Positions 36,872-46,739 of a stretch of DNA of 64,000 nucleotides are shown piece after piece. The DNA comes from CAKZSB01 sp964573105. GTDB taxonomy: Bacteria; Pseudomonadota; Gammaproteobacteria; Granulosicoccales; Granulosicoccaceae. The notes under the pieces are model-generated. The model was not told the DNA's origin. It saw nothing but the letters and a program-made list of their open reading frames with translations, and did not search any database. Position numbers and translations under genes: made by a program. Numbering within the stretch: the first letter of the stretch is position 1; each line of letters begins with the position of its first letter. Location: contig CAZNIS010000006.1 of assembly GCA_964573105.1 (NCBI GenBank), forward strand, positions 1 to 64,000, read 5' to 3'.

Positions 36872-37330
36872 GTGGATACGACCTTATTGCGGCAAACACT
36901 CGGTTCAGATGCCGACACACAGCGTGCCGGTGCGGCGTTTGCCGCATCGTTGATGGAGCATCCGTCGTCGGCGGCGACACTGATTCTGCTCTACGGTGAG
37001 CTGGGGGCCGGTAAAACCACCTTTTCGCGCGGGTTCCTGCGCGCTGCGGGCCATAGCGGGGCGGTCAAGAGTCCCACCTACACGCTGATGGAGCGCTACT
37101 CGACCGCGATGGGTGAAATTGCGCATCTGGACTTGTATCGCCTGAATGATCCCGAGGAGCTGGAATTCATCGGCTTTCGCGATCTGCTCGATGCCGGTGC
37201 CACCCTATTGATCGAATGGCCGCAACGCGCGCCCGCACTGCAGTCGATTGCGCAGTTCGATGTAAAGCTTTCGTATCACTCTGATGGCGGGCGAGAGCTG
37301 GTCATCGTGAAGAGGTTACCGACTGGTTAG
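36872..37330 (+). CDS. tsaE: tRNA threonylcarbamoyladenosine biosynthesis ATPase
   Basis: 152 residues. Walker A is in LYGELGAGKTTFSRGFLRA, followed by the family's VKSPTYTLMERY and HLDLYRLNDPEELEFIG. It works with TsaB and TsaD to form t6A37 in ANN-decoding tRNAs. The start is a GTG at 36872, close behind a GGGGTG sequence. amiC and mutL follow on the same strand, as in many gammaproteobacteria. Confidence 0.95.
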   Translation: MDTTLLRQTLGSDADTQRAGAAFAASLMEHPSSAATLILLYGELGAGKTTFSRGFLRAAGHSGAVKSPTYTLMERYSTAMGEIAHLDLYRLNDPEELEFIGFRDLLDAGATLLIEWPQRAPALQSIAQFDVKLSYHSDGGRELVIVKRLPTG

Positions 37331-37401
37331 AAACATTTGCCGGATAATCCAATACACTGACAGATACTGGTAAAGTCTGCGTCAGACACCATCGGGAATG
37401 G

Positions 37402-37494
37402 ATGGCTCGGCAGCTTGTGAACATCGATAAACAATCGACAATCGTGGCCGGAGTGACCCGGGAAGAGTATCTCGCACGATTTGACGTTACCTAA
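37402..37494 (+). CDS. Possible 30-residue leader ORF upstream of amiC
   Basis: ATG at 37402 with GGGAATG just upstream. It reads MARQLVNIDKQ, continues to EEYLARFDVT and stops at 37494, 14 bases before the amiC start. The amiC start is a TTG with no ribosome site, so ribosomes finishing this ORF could reinitiate there. Composition is protein-like, but length alone makes chance plausible. No family recognised. Confidence 0.3.
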   Translation: MARQLVNIDKQSTIVAGVTREEYLARFDVT

Positions 37495-37508
37495 ACGATA
37501 CAGTCATC

Positions 37509-38723
37509 TTGGCAACACCAACGGATCAACGCCGCAACTTTCTGCTGCTCGCCAGCAGACTAGCCTGCCTGGGAGGGCTTGGGCTCAGCGCGCGTGAAGC
37601 TTTGGCCGCAAGCCAGACGCGCGTCACCGGCATCCGCTTCACCGCCGAGCGCGAGCGGATGAAAATGCACGTCGATCTCGACGAGCTGCCCGCCGGATAC
37701 AAAATATTCACCCTGGAAAATCCGCAGCGCATCGTTCTGGATTTGACCAACAGCCGTGTGGCTACGCTGCTGTCCAATGAACTCAAGGCGCGTGGCACCG
37801 TGCGTCGGGTGCGGTATGGCAAGCGCAATGCCAGCGATCTGCGCATCGTGCTCGACGTCAATGCCCAGCCGGGCGATGTCAGCGGTCAGCTCTACGAGTT
37901 CCGCGGTAGCAGCAAAGTCCGTTTGGTCGTTGATCTGGGCATGGCGCCGCTTACCGCGCCATCGGCAGATGAAGCCATCGACTCGGCCGACCGGCGCGAT
38001 ATCGTGATAGCGATCGATGCCGGTCACGGCGGTCGCGATCCCGGTGCACTGGGTTATCGCAAAACGCGCGAAAAGGACGTCACACTGGATATCGCCTTCG
38101 AGCTCGAGCGCAAGCTTCGTCGCCGCAAGGGGTTTCGGCCAGTGCTGACTCGCACGACTGACAAGTACATCGCCCTGGGCGATCGCGTCCAGGCGGCGCG
38201 CAGCAGCCGGGCTGATTTTCTGATCTCGATACACGCCGACGCCTACCCCAAGAAGACAGCCAGAGGGTCATCGGTGTTCGCGCTGTCGCGTGATGGCGCG
38301 AGTTCGCGCACCGCGGAGCTGTTGGCACAAGCGGAAAACCAGGTCGACAAGTTGTTTGGCGAGGTGTCGGTTCGCGAATCCAACGAAGCGCTGTCGCGGG
38401 TGCTGGTGGATCTGGCCAGAAATGCAGTGCTGGAATCCAGCATCGAGTGCGGCGATGCGATTCTGGAAAAACTCGGTCGCGTGAACGTCCTGCACAAGAG
38501 CCAGGTTGAACAAGCCAATTTCGCGGTATTGCGAGCGCCTGACGTGCCTTCGCTGCTGGTCGAAACGGCCTTTATCTCCAACCCTCGCGAGGAGCGCAGA
38601 CTGCGCTCGCGCCGTCATCAACGCAAACTCGCCGGCGCCATCGCCGATGGCGTGGTCGACTACTTCTCGGCCAACCCGCCACCCGATTCGATTATCGCTC
38701 TGGACAGTCGGCGCCGGGGTTAG
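37509..38723 (+). CDS. amiC: N-acetylmuramoyl-L-alanine amidase with AMIN domain
   Basis: Periplasmic amidase that splits septal peptidoglycan; 404 residues. The only start between the upstream in-frame stop (37482) and the conserved sequence is a TTG at 37509. It yields a twin-arginine type signal (TPTDQRRNFLLLASRLACL), consistent with E. coli AmiC being a Tat substrate. The AMIN domain spans ~38-145. The catalytic Amidase_3 domain has its zinc ligands in IDAGHGGRDPGALG, a Glu shortly after, and SIHADAYP. The catalytic Glu is in LVETAFISNPREE. It sits between tsaE and mutL. Confidence 0.95.
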   Translation: MATPTDQRRNFLLLASRLACLGGLGLSAREALAASQTRVTGIRFTAERERMKMHVDLDELPAGYKIFTLENPQRIVLDLTNSRVATLLSNELKARGTVRRVRYGKRNASDLRIVLDVNAQPGDVSGQLYEFRGSSKVRLVVDLGMAPLTAPSADEAIDSADRRDIVIAIDAGHGGRDPGALGYRKTREKDVTLDIAFELERKLRRRKGFRPVLTRTTDKYIALGDRVQAARSSRADFLISIHADAYPKKTARGSSVFALSRDGASSRTAELLAQAENQVDKLFGEVSVRESNEALSRVLVDLARNAVLESSIECGDAILEKLGRVNVLHKSQVEQANFAVLRAPDVPSLLVETAFISNPREERRLRSRRHQRKLAGAIADGVVDYFSANPPPDSIIALDSRRRG

Positions 38724-38741
38724 ACCGTCCTGAGTTGACTG

Positions 38742-38759
38742 CTTGCAGGGTGCTGCAAG
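38742..38759 (+). promoter_or_regulatory. Hairpin between amiC and mutL
   Basis: A 7-bp perfect stem (CTTGCAG pairing with CTGCAAG) with a GGTG loop lies 18 bases after the amiC stop. No T-run follows. It could be a transcript-processing or weak pausing element; evidence is limited to the symmetry. Confidence 0.4.
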
Positions 38760-38804
38760 ACGACGACACCCTGTTAGAATCGGCGCTCTTTCTTGGAGCC
38801 ATCG

Positions 38805-40664
38805 ATGCCGATTCAGCAACTTCCGGATCACCTGATCAATCAAATCGCCGCTGGCGAGGTGATCGATCGGCCTGCGTCTGTGGTCAAGGAGTTGCTGGAA
38901 AATTGTCTCGATGCCGGCGCGACGCGGATCGATGTCGACATTCATGGCGGCGGCGTGCGGCAAATTTCCATCAGCGACAACGGCTGTGGCATACCTGAGT
39001 CGCAACTGCCACTGGCGCTGACTCGGCATGCGACCAGTAAGATTCAATCGCTGGAAGATCTGGAGACGGTGCGTTCGATGGGGTTTCGCGGTGAGGCCTT
39101 GTCCAGTGTCGCCTCTGTCGCACGGGTATCGGTGGTGTCGCGCCCGGCAGAGCAGCAGCACGGCACCGAAATCAGTGTCGACAGTATCTCTGGCGACACC
39201 TCAATCAAACCGGCCTCAAGAGAGATTGGCACAACCGTTTGCGTGCGCGATATCTTTTTCAATGTGCCGGCGCGGCGAAAATTCCTGAAGGCAGAAAAAA
39301 CCGAGATGGGCCACATCGATGCCGCCGTGCGCAAGATCTCGCTGGCCCGATGGGATGTCGCCTTCACCCTGAGTCATAACGGCAAGCAGTTGTTCTCACT
39401 GCCGGCGGGCGAGGGTACTGAAGCGGGCGAACAGCGCGTGCTCAGCGTACTGGGCGCGGAGTTCATGGAAAACGCCCTGTTTGTCACGCGCGAGGCGGCG
39501 GGGCTGACACTGCAGGGTTGGATTTCACGCCCGGTGTTTTCGCGCAGCCAGGCCGATCAGCAGTATTTTTACGTCAATGATCGAATCGTTCGCGACCGCA
39601 CTCTGTCGCACGCGATCAAGCAGGCCTATGCCGACCTCATGTACCACGCGCGCCACCCGGCTTACGCGTTGTATTTGGCGATGGAACCGTCGGATGTTGA
39701 TGTCAACGTACACCCCGGCAAGCTGGAGGTGAGGTTTCGCGACTCGCGCAGTGTGCACGGGTTCGTCTCCAGCACGATCAAGAGTGCACTGGCAGTCGGT
39801 GCCAGCGCGGTCGAGGCGTCCCCTGCCAGCGCGTCCAGCGCCTCTTCGGCGGGCGCGTTGTCGGCCAGTAACTCATCGGCCAGTGTCGGGGCGGGGCCTG
39901 CGCCATCGACACACAGTCCGGGCTACCCGTCGCGGCAGGCCAGCATGTCGCTGAACGCGCGCGAGGGGCAGAGCCGCTACGCCGAGTTTGTCCGCAGCGG
40001 TCCGTCGTCAGCGCCAGGTGATCGACGTCCGCCTGCGCCCGCAAGCAGCCCGCCGATGCACGCGACTGACGATACACAAGTGCCGCCTCTCGGGTTTGCA
40101 CTGGCGCATGTGCACGGCGCGTTTATCCTCGCCCAGAGTCGCGAGGGTCTGATCATGGTCGATGCGCACGCAGCACACGAACGCGTCACTTATGAGCGGC
40201 TGAAAGATCAACGCAGCGGCGGCTCGGTACAGTCGCAGCCGCTGTTGCTGCCGGTGACTGTGCACGTCAGCGAACGCGAGGCGAGTCTCGCCGAGGAGAA
40301 TTTTGAGTTGTTCGAACAGCTTGGCATGCAGACCGATCGGCGCGGATTGGATGTGCTGGTGGTGCGCAGCGTGCCAGTTGAGTTGCAGCGCTGCGACGCC
40401 GAGCAATTACTGCGCGATGTATTGTCCGACATCGCCGAGTCCGGCCACAGCTATCGCGTCGAGGAAGAGATCAACAAATTGCTCTCGACCATGGCCTGCC
40501 ACGGATCGGTGCGCGCCAATCGTCAATTGACGGTGATGGAAATGAACGCCCTTCTGCGCGACATGGAGCGCACGCCGAATACCGATCAATGCAATCACGG
40601 TCGGCCTACCTGGGTGGAGCTGAGCATGAAAGAGATGGATTCGATGTTCATGCGAGGCCGCTAG
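38805..40664 (+). CDS. mutL: DNA mismatch repair protein
   Basis: 619 residues from the ATG at 38805, which has GGAG 6 bases upstream; a TTG four codons earlier is weaker. The GHKL ATPase domain has NQIAAGEVIDRPASVVKELL (motif I), DNGCGI and GFRGEALSSVA. A Ser/Ala/Pro-rich linker of about 100 residues follows (~330-430). The C-terminal dimerisation domain contains DAHAAHERVTYE, a variant of the DQHA(x2)E(x4)E metal-dependent endonuclease motif. MutL proteins with this motif nick DNA themselves and need no MutH. It abuts miaA without a spacer. Confidence 0.97.
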   Translation: MPIQQLPDHLINQIAAGEVIDRPASVVKELLENCLDAGATRIDVDIHGGGVRQISISDNGCGIPESQLPLALTRHATSKIQSLEDLETVRSMGFRGEALSSVASVARVSVVSRPAEQQHGTEISVDSISGDTSIKPASREIGTTVCVRDIFFNVPARRKFLKAEKTEMGHIDAAVRKISLARWDVAFTLSHNGKQLFSLPAGEGTEAGEQRVLSVLGAEFMENALFVTREAAGLTLQGWISRPVFSRSQADQQYFYVNDRIVRDRTLSHAIKQAYADLMYHARHPAYALYLAMEPSDVDVNVHPGKLEVRFRDSRSVHGFVSSTIKSALAVGASAVEASPASASSASSAGALSASNSSASVGAGPAPSTHSPGYPSRQASMSLNAREGQSRYAEFVRSGPSSAPGDRRPPAPASSPPMHATDDTQVPPLGFALAHVHGAFILAQSREGLIMVDAHAAHERVTYERLKDQRSGGSVQSQPLLLPVTVHVSEREASLAEENFELFEQLGMQTDRRGLDVLVVRSVPVELQRCDAEQLLRDVLSDIAESGHSYRVEEEINKLLSTMACHGSVRANRQLTVMEMNALLRDMERTPNTDQCNHGRPTWVELSMKEMDSMFMRGR

Positions 40665-41651
40665 GTGGCGCATACTGCGGGCGAGCACGGGCGAGCGGTT
40701 GCAAGCCTGCCGGTGATCTGCCTGTTGGGGCCGACTGCATCCGGCAAGACTGCGCTGGCACTTGAACTGCTGGCGCGCTATCCGCTGGAGATTGTCAGTG
40801 TCGACTCTGCGCTGGTCTACCGAGGCATGGATATCGGCACTGCCAAGCCGGACGCCGAGACTTTGCGCCGCGCACCGCACGCATTGATTGATGTTGTCGA
40901 GCCCTGGCAGAGTTATTCGGTCTCACGGTTTTTGGCCGATGTTCAAGTCGAGATTGAGCGCATTGACCGGGCGGGCAACATACCGCTTTTGGTCGGTGGG
41001 ACCATGCTGTACTTTCACAGCCTCTGGCACGGCCTGACTGAACTTCCTGAGGCCAGCGAATCCGTCAGAACCGAGATCGAGCAGGAGGCCCGGCGTCACG
41101 GCTGGCAGGCGATGCACGATCGATTGCGCGCCGTCGATCCACAATCGGCAGCTCGCATCCACCCCAATGACCCGCAACGTCTGACCCGCGCACTTGAGGT
41201 ACACCGGTTGTCCGGGCAAAGTCTGACCGAGCTGGTTGCTCATCGGGGACGAGTGCGGGCTGACGCCTATGACTTTTTGTGTCTGGGGCTCTACCCAGAG
41301 GATCGCGCTCAGCTTCACCGCATCATCGAACAGCGCTTTGATCAGATGCTCGACGCCGGCTTTGAGCAGGAAGTTCGTCAACTGATGGCAGAACCGCGCA
41401 ACGACCCGCAACAGGCGTCGATGCGCTGCGTGGGCTACCGGCAAATGTGGCGCTGGCTGGCCGGCGAGGGTAGCTATGACGAGATGCGCGAGCAAGGCGT
41501 TGCCGCAACCCGGCAACTGGCCAAGCGCCAGTTCACCTGGATGCGGCGGATGCCCGAGCTGCGCCTGTCAGATCCGTTTGTGCATGGCGGTCTCAACCCC
41601 GCGATCCGCGATGAAACCGACCAGTGGTGCGGCGAGCGCCTTGAACGCTAG
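40665..41651 (+). CDS. miaA: tRNA dimethylallyltransferase
   Basis: 328 residues. It transfers a dimethylallyl group to A37 of tRNAs reading codons that begin with U. The P-loop GPTASGKTALALELL, the substrate motif SVDSALVYRGMDIGTAKP and the core PLLVGGTMLYFHSLWHGL are all present, followed by RCVGYRQMW. The start is a GTG directly after the mutL stop codon (TAGGTG), so translation is probably coupled. In many relatives hfq and hflX follow; here cysM does instead. Confidence 0.96.
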   Translation: MAHTAGEHGRAVASLPVICLLGPTASGKTALALELLARYPLEIVSVDSALVYRGMDIGTAKPDAETLRRAPHALIDVVEPWQSYSVSRFLADVQVEIERIDRAGNIPLLVGGTMLYFHSLWHGLTELPEASESVRTEIEQEARRHGWQAMHDRLRAVDPQSAARIHPNDPQRLTRALEVHRLSGQSLTELVAHRGRVRADAYDFLCLGLYPEDRAQLHRIIEQRFDQMLDAGFEQEVRQLMAEPRNDPQQASMRCVGYRQMWRWLAGEGSYDEMREQGVAATRQLAKRQFTWMRRMPELRLSDPFVHGGLNPAIRDETDQWCGERLER

Positions 41652-41700
41652 TGCTTCGCCTATACAACCCCTCCAACCACTCGCCCGATGGCAACCAAAT

Positions 41701-42615
<915 letters not shown>

Positions 42616-43410
42616 TCAGGCGGAGCCGTAAAAAGGATAGATGAACTCGATTTTTGCGCCCGCAAGCTCAAGGTTGTCGCCGGTGGCTAGTTTGATCTCG
42701 GATTTTGGGTTTAAACCTGCACCGTTGATTTTGATTCTACCCTGACCGGCGTCCAGACATAGCGGCACAAAATAGTAGCCACTGTCCTTGCGGGCGATCG
42801 CGCCGGCCTGATCGCCGCGCTTGCCCAATGTCGTCACTGACTTTTCCAGCACGAAAATGTCGCCGGTTTTTGGTCCGCTCTCAACCCGAAGGGCGGCCAG
42901 TTCTGAGACGATCGCGCGGGTGTCCTGTTCCAGCTCGATATGTTGCTGGGCGGCCACGGCGGTCGGGACCGCTGGCTCCGCTGTGGTCGCGCCGGGTTGG
43001 TAGTCGTCCATCGCACCACTGAGATCCGGATCGATTCGTTGTCCGGCAGCCGGGTCGGGCAGGTCGATGACGTCGGCCTTTTCGGCTTGGGCAACGGCCG
43101 GTGGCGCAGGCATTGCCTCGCTGGCGGGCTCGGTGTACTGCAGTTCGAACATGCCCAGGGTGATCTGGTCGTGGTGGCTCAGTACGTGCCGACTGATCGG
43201 TACGCCGTTGACTAGCGTGCCATTGGTGCTTTGTAGATCTTCCAGCACCAGACAGCCGTTTTCCCTGCTGATTCTTGCATGGTGCCCGCTGATAGACAGG
43301 TGCGACAGGCACAGAGAGTTGTCCTTGCGGCGCCCGATCGTCACGATGTCTTCTGTCAGGTGGTGCAGGCTGGTTTCGCCACTGTCGCTGGTAATGATCA
43401 GCTGAGCCAT
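42616..43410 (-). CDS. FHA domain protein
   Basis: 264 residues from the ATG at 43410 (MAQLIITSDSG); an ATG nine codons upstream is possible. The N-terminal forkhead-associated domain (~1-95) has the phosphothreonine-binding residues in VTIGRRKDNSLCLSHLSISGHHARI and LQSTNGTLVNG (first motif split: VTIGRRKDNS then LCLSHLSISGHHARI). An acidic, Ala/Pro-rich linker follows. A second, more divergent FHA-like domain (~170-260) starts GDIFVLEKSVTTLGKRG and includes GRIKINGAGL. Such proteins read Ser/Thr kinase signals or serve type VI secretion; no kinase or secretion gene lies nearby. There is no signal peptide, so it is cytoplasmic. Confidence 0.88.
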   Translation of the reverse strand: MAQLIITSDSGETSLHHLTEDIVTIGRRKDNSLCLSHLSISGHHARISRENGCLVLEDLQSTNGTLVNGVPISRHVLSHHDQITLGMFELQYTEPASEAMPAPPAVAQAEKADVIDLPDPAAGQRIDPDLSGAMDDYQPGATTAEPAVPTAVAAQQHIELEQDTRAIVSELAALRVESGPKTGDIFVLEKSVTTLGKRGDQAGAIARKDSGYYFVPLCLDAGQGRIKINGAGLNPKSEIKLATGDNLELAGAKIEFIYPFYGSA

Positions 43411-43480
43411 ACTTGCCAAATACTGTTGCGATGTCATTAGCGCGATGTTACCGCCTCTGCCGCAACCGGATGATGGCGAT

Positions 43481-45022
43481 TCAGGAAGGTCGGAGCGGAA
43501 TCAGTACGAGTTGGCCTGGTCGCAGGCGGACGCCCTTTTGCAGCGACGCGTTGCAGCGACGCAATGCGAGCGAGGTGACGGCAAACTTGGAGGCAATGCC
43601 CGGCAGCGTATCGCCGTTGCGGGTGCGGTAGCGTATCACCTGAGGTGCCTGGGCAGCGCGCTTGGTCAGGGAGGCATGATGCATCAGTTCGCCAATTGAC
43701 AGCACTTGCTGGTCAGCGTTGATGTCATTCCAGTCGCGCAAGTTGGCCGATTGCGTATCGAGGGTACGTGCGATACTCCAGATGCTGTCGCCGGATTGCA
43801 CGGTATGCGTCGCGTAGCGGTAGTCCAGATGCCTCTCGTGAGAGTGACAACCGGTGTTGAGGGGCTCCTGGTTGCCGCGGCTTTGGGCTGGCGCGACGCC
43901 AACAGTGAGTTTTCGGCCGATGCCGATTTTCGAGTCTTTGAGGTTGTTCAGTGCCTGCAGGCGTTCGACCGAGGTCTCATAGGTGCGCGCCAGTTCGCTC
44001 AATGAATCTCCGCTGACGACGACATGTACTGCCGGGACATTGTGCCAGGTGCGTTTTGGGTCATCTTGTACAATGCGGTGCAGCGCGCGGGCCTGTCGTG
44101 CTGGCAGTAGCAGTCGGTGGGGGCCGCGCTCGGGAGAGGAGTCGGCCTTGATCGCCGGATTCAGGCGTCTGAGTTCGGCGATTGCAAGACCGGTGTGCTC
44201 GGCGATCATCGACAGCGAAAAACGTTGTTTTAAATCGATGCCCAGCAGCGATGGCTGATTGGCGATGTGCGGCAGAGTGATGTTGAATCTTTCAGGTTGC
44301 GAGATGATTGTCAGCAGTGCCAGCAGACGCGGTACGTAGTCCATCGTCTCGCGCGGCAGCGACAGATTCCAGTAGTTGATCGGCTGGGCGTTGCGACGTG
44401 CCTTGGCAATGGCGCGATCGACGTTGCCCGGCCCTGTGTTGTAGGCCGCCAGCGCGAGCAGCCAGTCACCGTCATAGTGATCGCCCAGCGCGGTCAGGAA
44501 TTTAACCGCTGCTCGGGTCGAATCCAGTGGGCTGAATCGCCCGTCGTACTGGCGGTTGCGGGTGATGCCGTAGCGATCGCCGGTTTCCGGAATAAATTGC
44601 CAGAGACCGGCCGCCTGCATCGGGCTGACCGCCAGCGGATCGAAGGCGCTTTCAATCGCCGGCAGCATCGCCAGGCCGGTCGGCAGTCCGGCCCGCTCAA
44701 GCTCGGTGACAATATTGAACAGGAAGGGCTCTGCACGCCGCAGGGTGGCGCGCAGCGCTCTGGGCCCGGCGAGGAAAAACGTAATCTGGCGCTGCACGCG
44801 CTCGTTTTCGGCAGTTGGCAACTGGGTGTGGCTGCCGATTCTCGTCAGCAGATCGTCGGTGATCAGTGCCAGCGGCGGGGGCGCGAGTCCAGCGGCCAGC
44901 TGCGGCTCCGGCGTGCCGGGAGGCGGAAACAACGCACTTGCGCTGACTGCGCTCGTGAAAAATCCGGCCACGAACCACAAGATCAGCAGCGGGGCTGACA
45001 GGAAAGCAGGTTTATTCGACAT
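43481..45022 (-). CDS. mltD: Membrane-bound lytic murein transglycosylase D
   Basis: 513 residues from the ATG at 45022 (MSNKPAFLSA), which gives a signal peptide; an ATG eight codons upstream is possible. The SLT domain has the catalytic Glu in AIESAFDPLAVSPMQAAGLW and continues FIPETGDRYGI, then LALAAYNTGPGNVDRAI. After it come LysM repeats, the clearest being VHVVVSGDSLSELARTYETS, THTVQSGDSIWSIARTL and RTRNGDTLPGIASKF. No lipobox Cys is seen, unlike E. coli MltD, so the membrane anchor is doubtful. It is divergent from the yafS-like methyltransferase gene. Confidence 0.93.
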   Translation of the reverse strand: MSNKPAFLSAPLLILWFVAGFFTSAVSASALFPPPGTPEPQLAAGLAPPPLALITDDLLTRIGSHTQLPTAENERVQRQITFFLAGPRALRATLRRAEPFLFNIVTELERAGLPTGLAMLPAIESAFDPLAVSPMQAAGLWQFIPETGDRYGITRNRQYDGRFSPLDSTRAAVKFLTALGDHYDGDWLLALAAYNTGPGNVDRAIAKARRNAQPINYWNLSLPRETMDYVPRLLALLTIISQPERFNITLPHIANQPSLLGIDLKQRFSLSMIAEHTGLAIAELRRLNPAIKADSSPERGPHRLLLPARQARALHRIVQDDPKRTWHNVPAVHVVVSGDSLSELARTYETSVERLQALNNLKDSKIGIGRKLTVGVAPAQSRGNQEPLNTGCHSHERHLDYRYATHTVQSGDSIWSIARTLDTQSANLRDWNDINADQQVLSIGELMHHASLTKRAAQAPQVIRYRTRNGDTLPGIASKFAVTSLALRRCNASLQKGVRLRPGQLVLIPLRPS

Positions 45023-45137
45023 AGTGAGCCGGTTGGTTGACTGCATGTGAGGGGGACATGTTGTGTTGGAACTCTCTCACGATGCAGGCAGAAAAAATTG
45101 ACAGGAAACAGATGAGCCAATGGAGTATATTCACTAA

Positions 45138-45920
45138 ATGGCAGATTTCAGGAAAAAGACGCCGGATTGGGCAGCAGCGCAACCTCAGCTGCGCGATTGG
45201 TATGCCGGTGCGCTCGGCGCTGCCGTTCTCGACACGGTGGCTGACAAGCTCGACGAGATACTTCCCGGGATATTTGGCTATCAGGGTCTTCAGGTCGGTC
45301 AAATCAGCCCGAACAAAAACCTGCTGGCCAGCGCCGGCCTGCATCGCCGCGTGGTAGTCGACAGCGAGGCAGACGTCGAGAACGTTCAGATCTCCGGTGA
45401 GCTCGAACACCTGCCGATCAGCAGTAACTGCGTCAACCTGGTGTTCTACCCACACTCGCTTGAATTCTGTGAAAATCCGCATGGCGCCCTGCGCGAGGCC
45501 GACCGGGTCCTCACCGCGGACGGACACCTGATCATTCTGGGCATCAATCCGTACAGCATGTTTGGCATTGCTCGCGCTGTCGGTGGCCTGCGCAACAGCG
45601 TGCCGTGGTGCGGGCGCACCTACAGTCGCTCGCGTCTGACTGACTGGCTGTCGGTGCTGGGTTTTCGAACCATCAATGTCGAGACCGTCTTTTTGCGGCC
45701 ACCAGTAGCGCGGCGTCGCATCCTCAAAAGCGCCAGACACATCGAGCGCGCGCAGCCACTGGCAGGGTTTGTCGGCGGTATCTATCTGATTCATGCGCGC
45801 AAAGTCAGTGCCACGCTAACGCAGGTCAGACCGCAATGGCGCGCGCCGCGCGGGCGGCTGATCACCGGGGCATTCGCCCAGCGCGGTGCCGTCGCCAGGC
45901 GCACCCGCAACGACAAATGA
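45138..45920 (+). CDS. SAM-dependent methyltransferase (YafS-like)
   Basis: 260 residues. The fold is class I methyltransferase: HLPISSNCVNLVFYPHSLEF corresponds to the motif after the acidic loop, and LREADRVLTADGHLIILGIN is the motif III region. The usual glycine-rich SAM loop is not canonical; its place is taken by LQVGQISPNKNLLAS, as in the YafS branch. It lies between mltD (divergent) and dnaQ, where E. coli has gloB-yafS-rnhA-dnaQ. Substrate unknown. Confidence 0.85.
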   Translation: MADFRKKTPDWAAAQPQLRDWYAGALGAAVLDTVADKLDEILPGIFGYQGLQVGQISPNKNLLASAGLHRRVVVDSEADVENVQISGELEHLPISSNCVNLVFYPHSLEFCENPHGALREADRVLTADGHLIILGINPYSMFGIARAVGGLRNSVPWCGRTYSRSRLTDWLSVLGFRTINVETVFLRPPVARRRILKSARHIERAQPLAGFVGGIYLIHARKVSATLTQVRPQWRAPRGRLITGAFAQRGAVARRTRNDK

Positions 45921-45964
45921 TCCGCGGCGCCACTGGCGCTGCAAGCGCGTCGATACACTAGAAA

Positions 45965-46690
45965 ATGCGACAAATCGTACTGGATACCGAGACCACGGGT
46001 CTCGAGGTCGCGCTCGATCATCGCATTATCGAAATCGGCGGTGTTGAGATCATCGATCGACGGCTGACCGGGCGGCACTACCATCAGTATTTGCAACCGG
46101 ATCGGGCGATCGACGCCGGCGCCCTTGAGGTGCATGGCATCAGCTCGGAGTTTCTCGCCGACAAACCACGCTTTGCCGATATTGTCGATGAATTTCTCGA
46201 ATTTATCGAAGACGCTGAACTGATCATTCACAACGCCGCCTTCGATGTCGCCTTCATCGATCACGAGCTGCGCCTGTGCAAGGCCAATACGCGCACCGAC
46301 CTCAGCTGTGCGAAAGTCGTTGATTCACTTGCCGTTGCGCGCAAGAAATACCCGGGACAGCGCAATAGCCTGGATGCGCTGTGTCGTCGCCTGAGCGTCG
46401 ACAACACCCGGCGAAAACTGCACGGCGCACTGCTCGACGCTGAAATTCTGGCCGATGTCTACCTGCTGATGACGGGCGGACAATCCGCGCTGCTGCTGGA
46501 ATCGGCGGTCGATCAGGAAGCGGAAAACGATTCGACCCAGGCGGTGACAGACACCGTCGTGCACGACGACCTGCCGATCGTTACCGCAACGCTCACAGAA
46601 ATTGAAGCGCATGGCCAGTGGCTGGCAAGGCTTGCGGAGAAGGGCGAAGGCGGATGTGTCTGGAACAACCTGCAGCTTGATCAAAAGTGA
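45965..46690 (+). CDS. dnaQ: DNA polymerase III epsilon subunit (3'-5' proofreading exonuclease)
   Basis: 241 residues. Exo I is VLDTETTGLE, Exo II is IIHNAAFDVAFIDHEL, and Exo III has HGALLDAEILADVY with the catalytic His and Asp. QSALLL at ~175 fits a beta-clamp-binding motif. The tail after ~190 is acidic and variable; it contacts the polymerase alpha subunit in relatives. Translation starts at the ATG at 45965, 44 bases after the methyltransferase stop. A MITE-like element follows 49 bases downstream. Confidence 0.96.
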   Translation: MRQIVLDTETTGLEVALDHRIIEIGGVEIIDRRLTGRHYHQYLQPDRAIDAGALEVHGISSEFLADKPRFADIVDEFLEFIEDAELIIHNAAFDVAFIDHELRLCKANTRTDLSCAKVVDSLAVARKKYPGQRNSLDALCRRLSVDNTRRKLHGALLDAEILADVYLLMTGGQSALLLESAVDQEAENDSTQAVTDTVVHDDLPIVTATLTEIEAHGQWLARLAEKGEGGCVWNNLQLDQK

Positions 46691-46739
46691 TGCGGGCCAG
46701 GCGGTTCTGACGGTTAGTTACACGGCCGACCAGAGCGCT

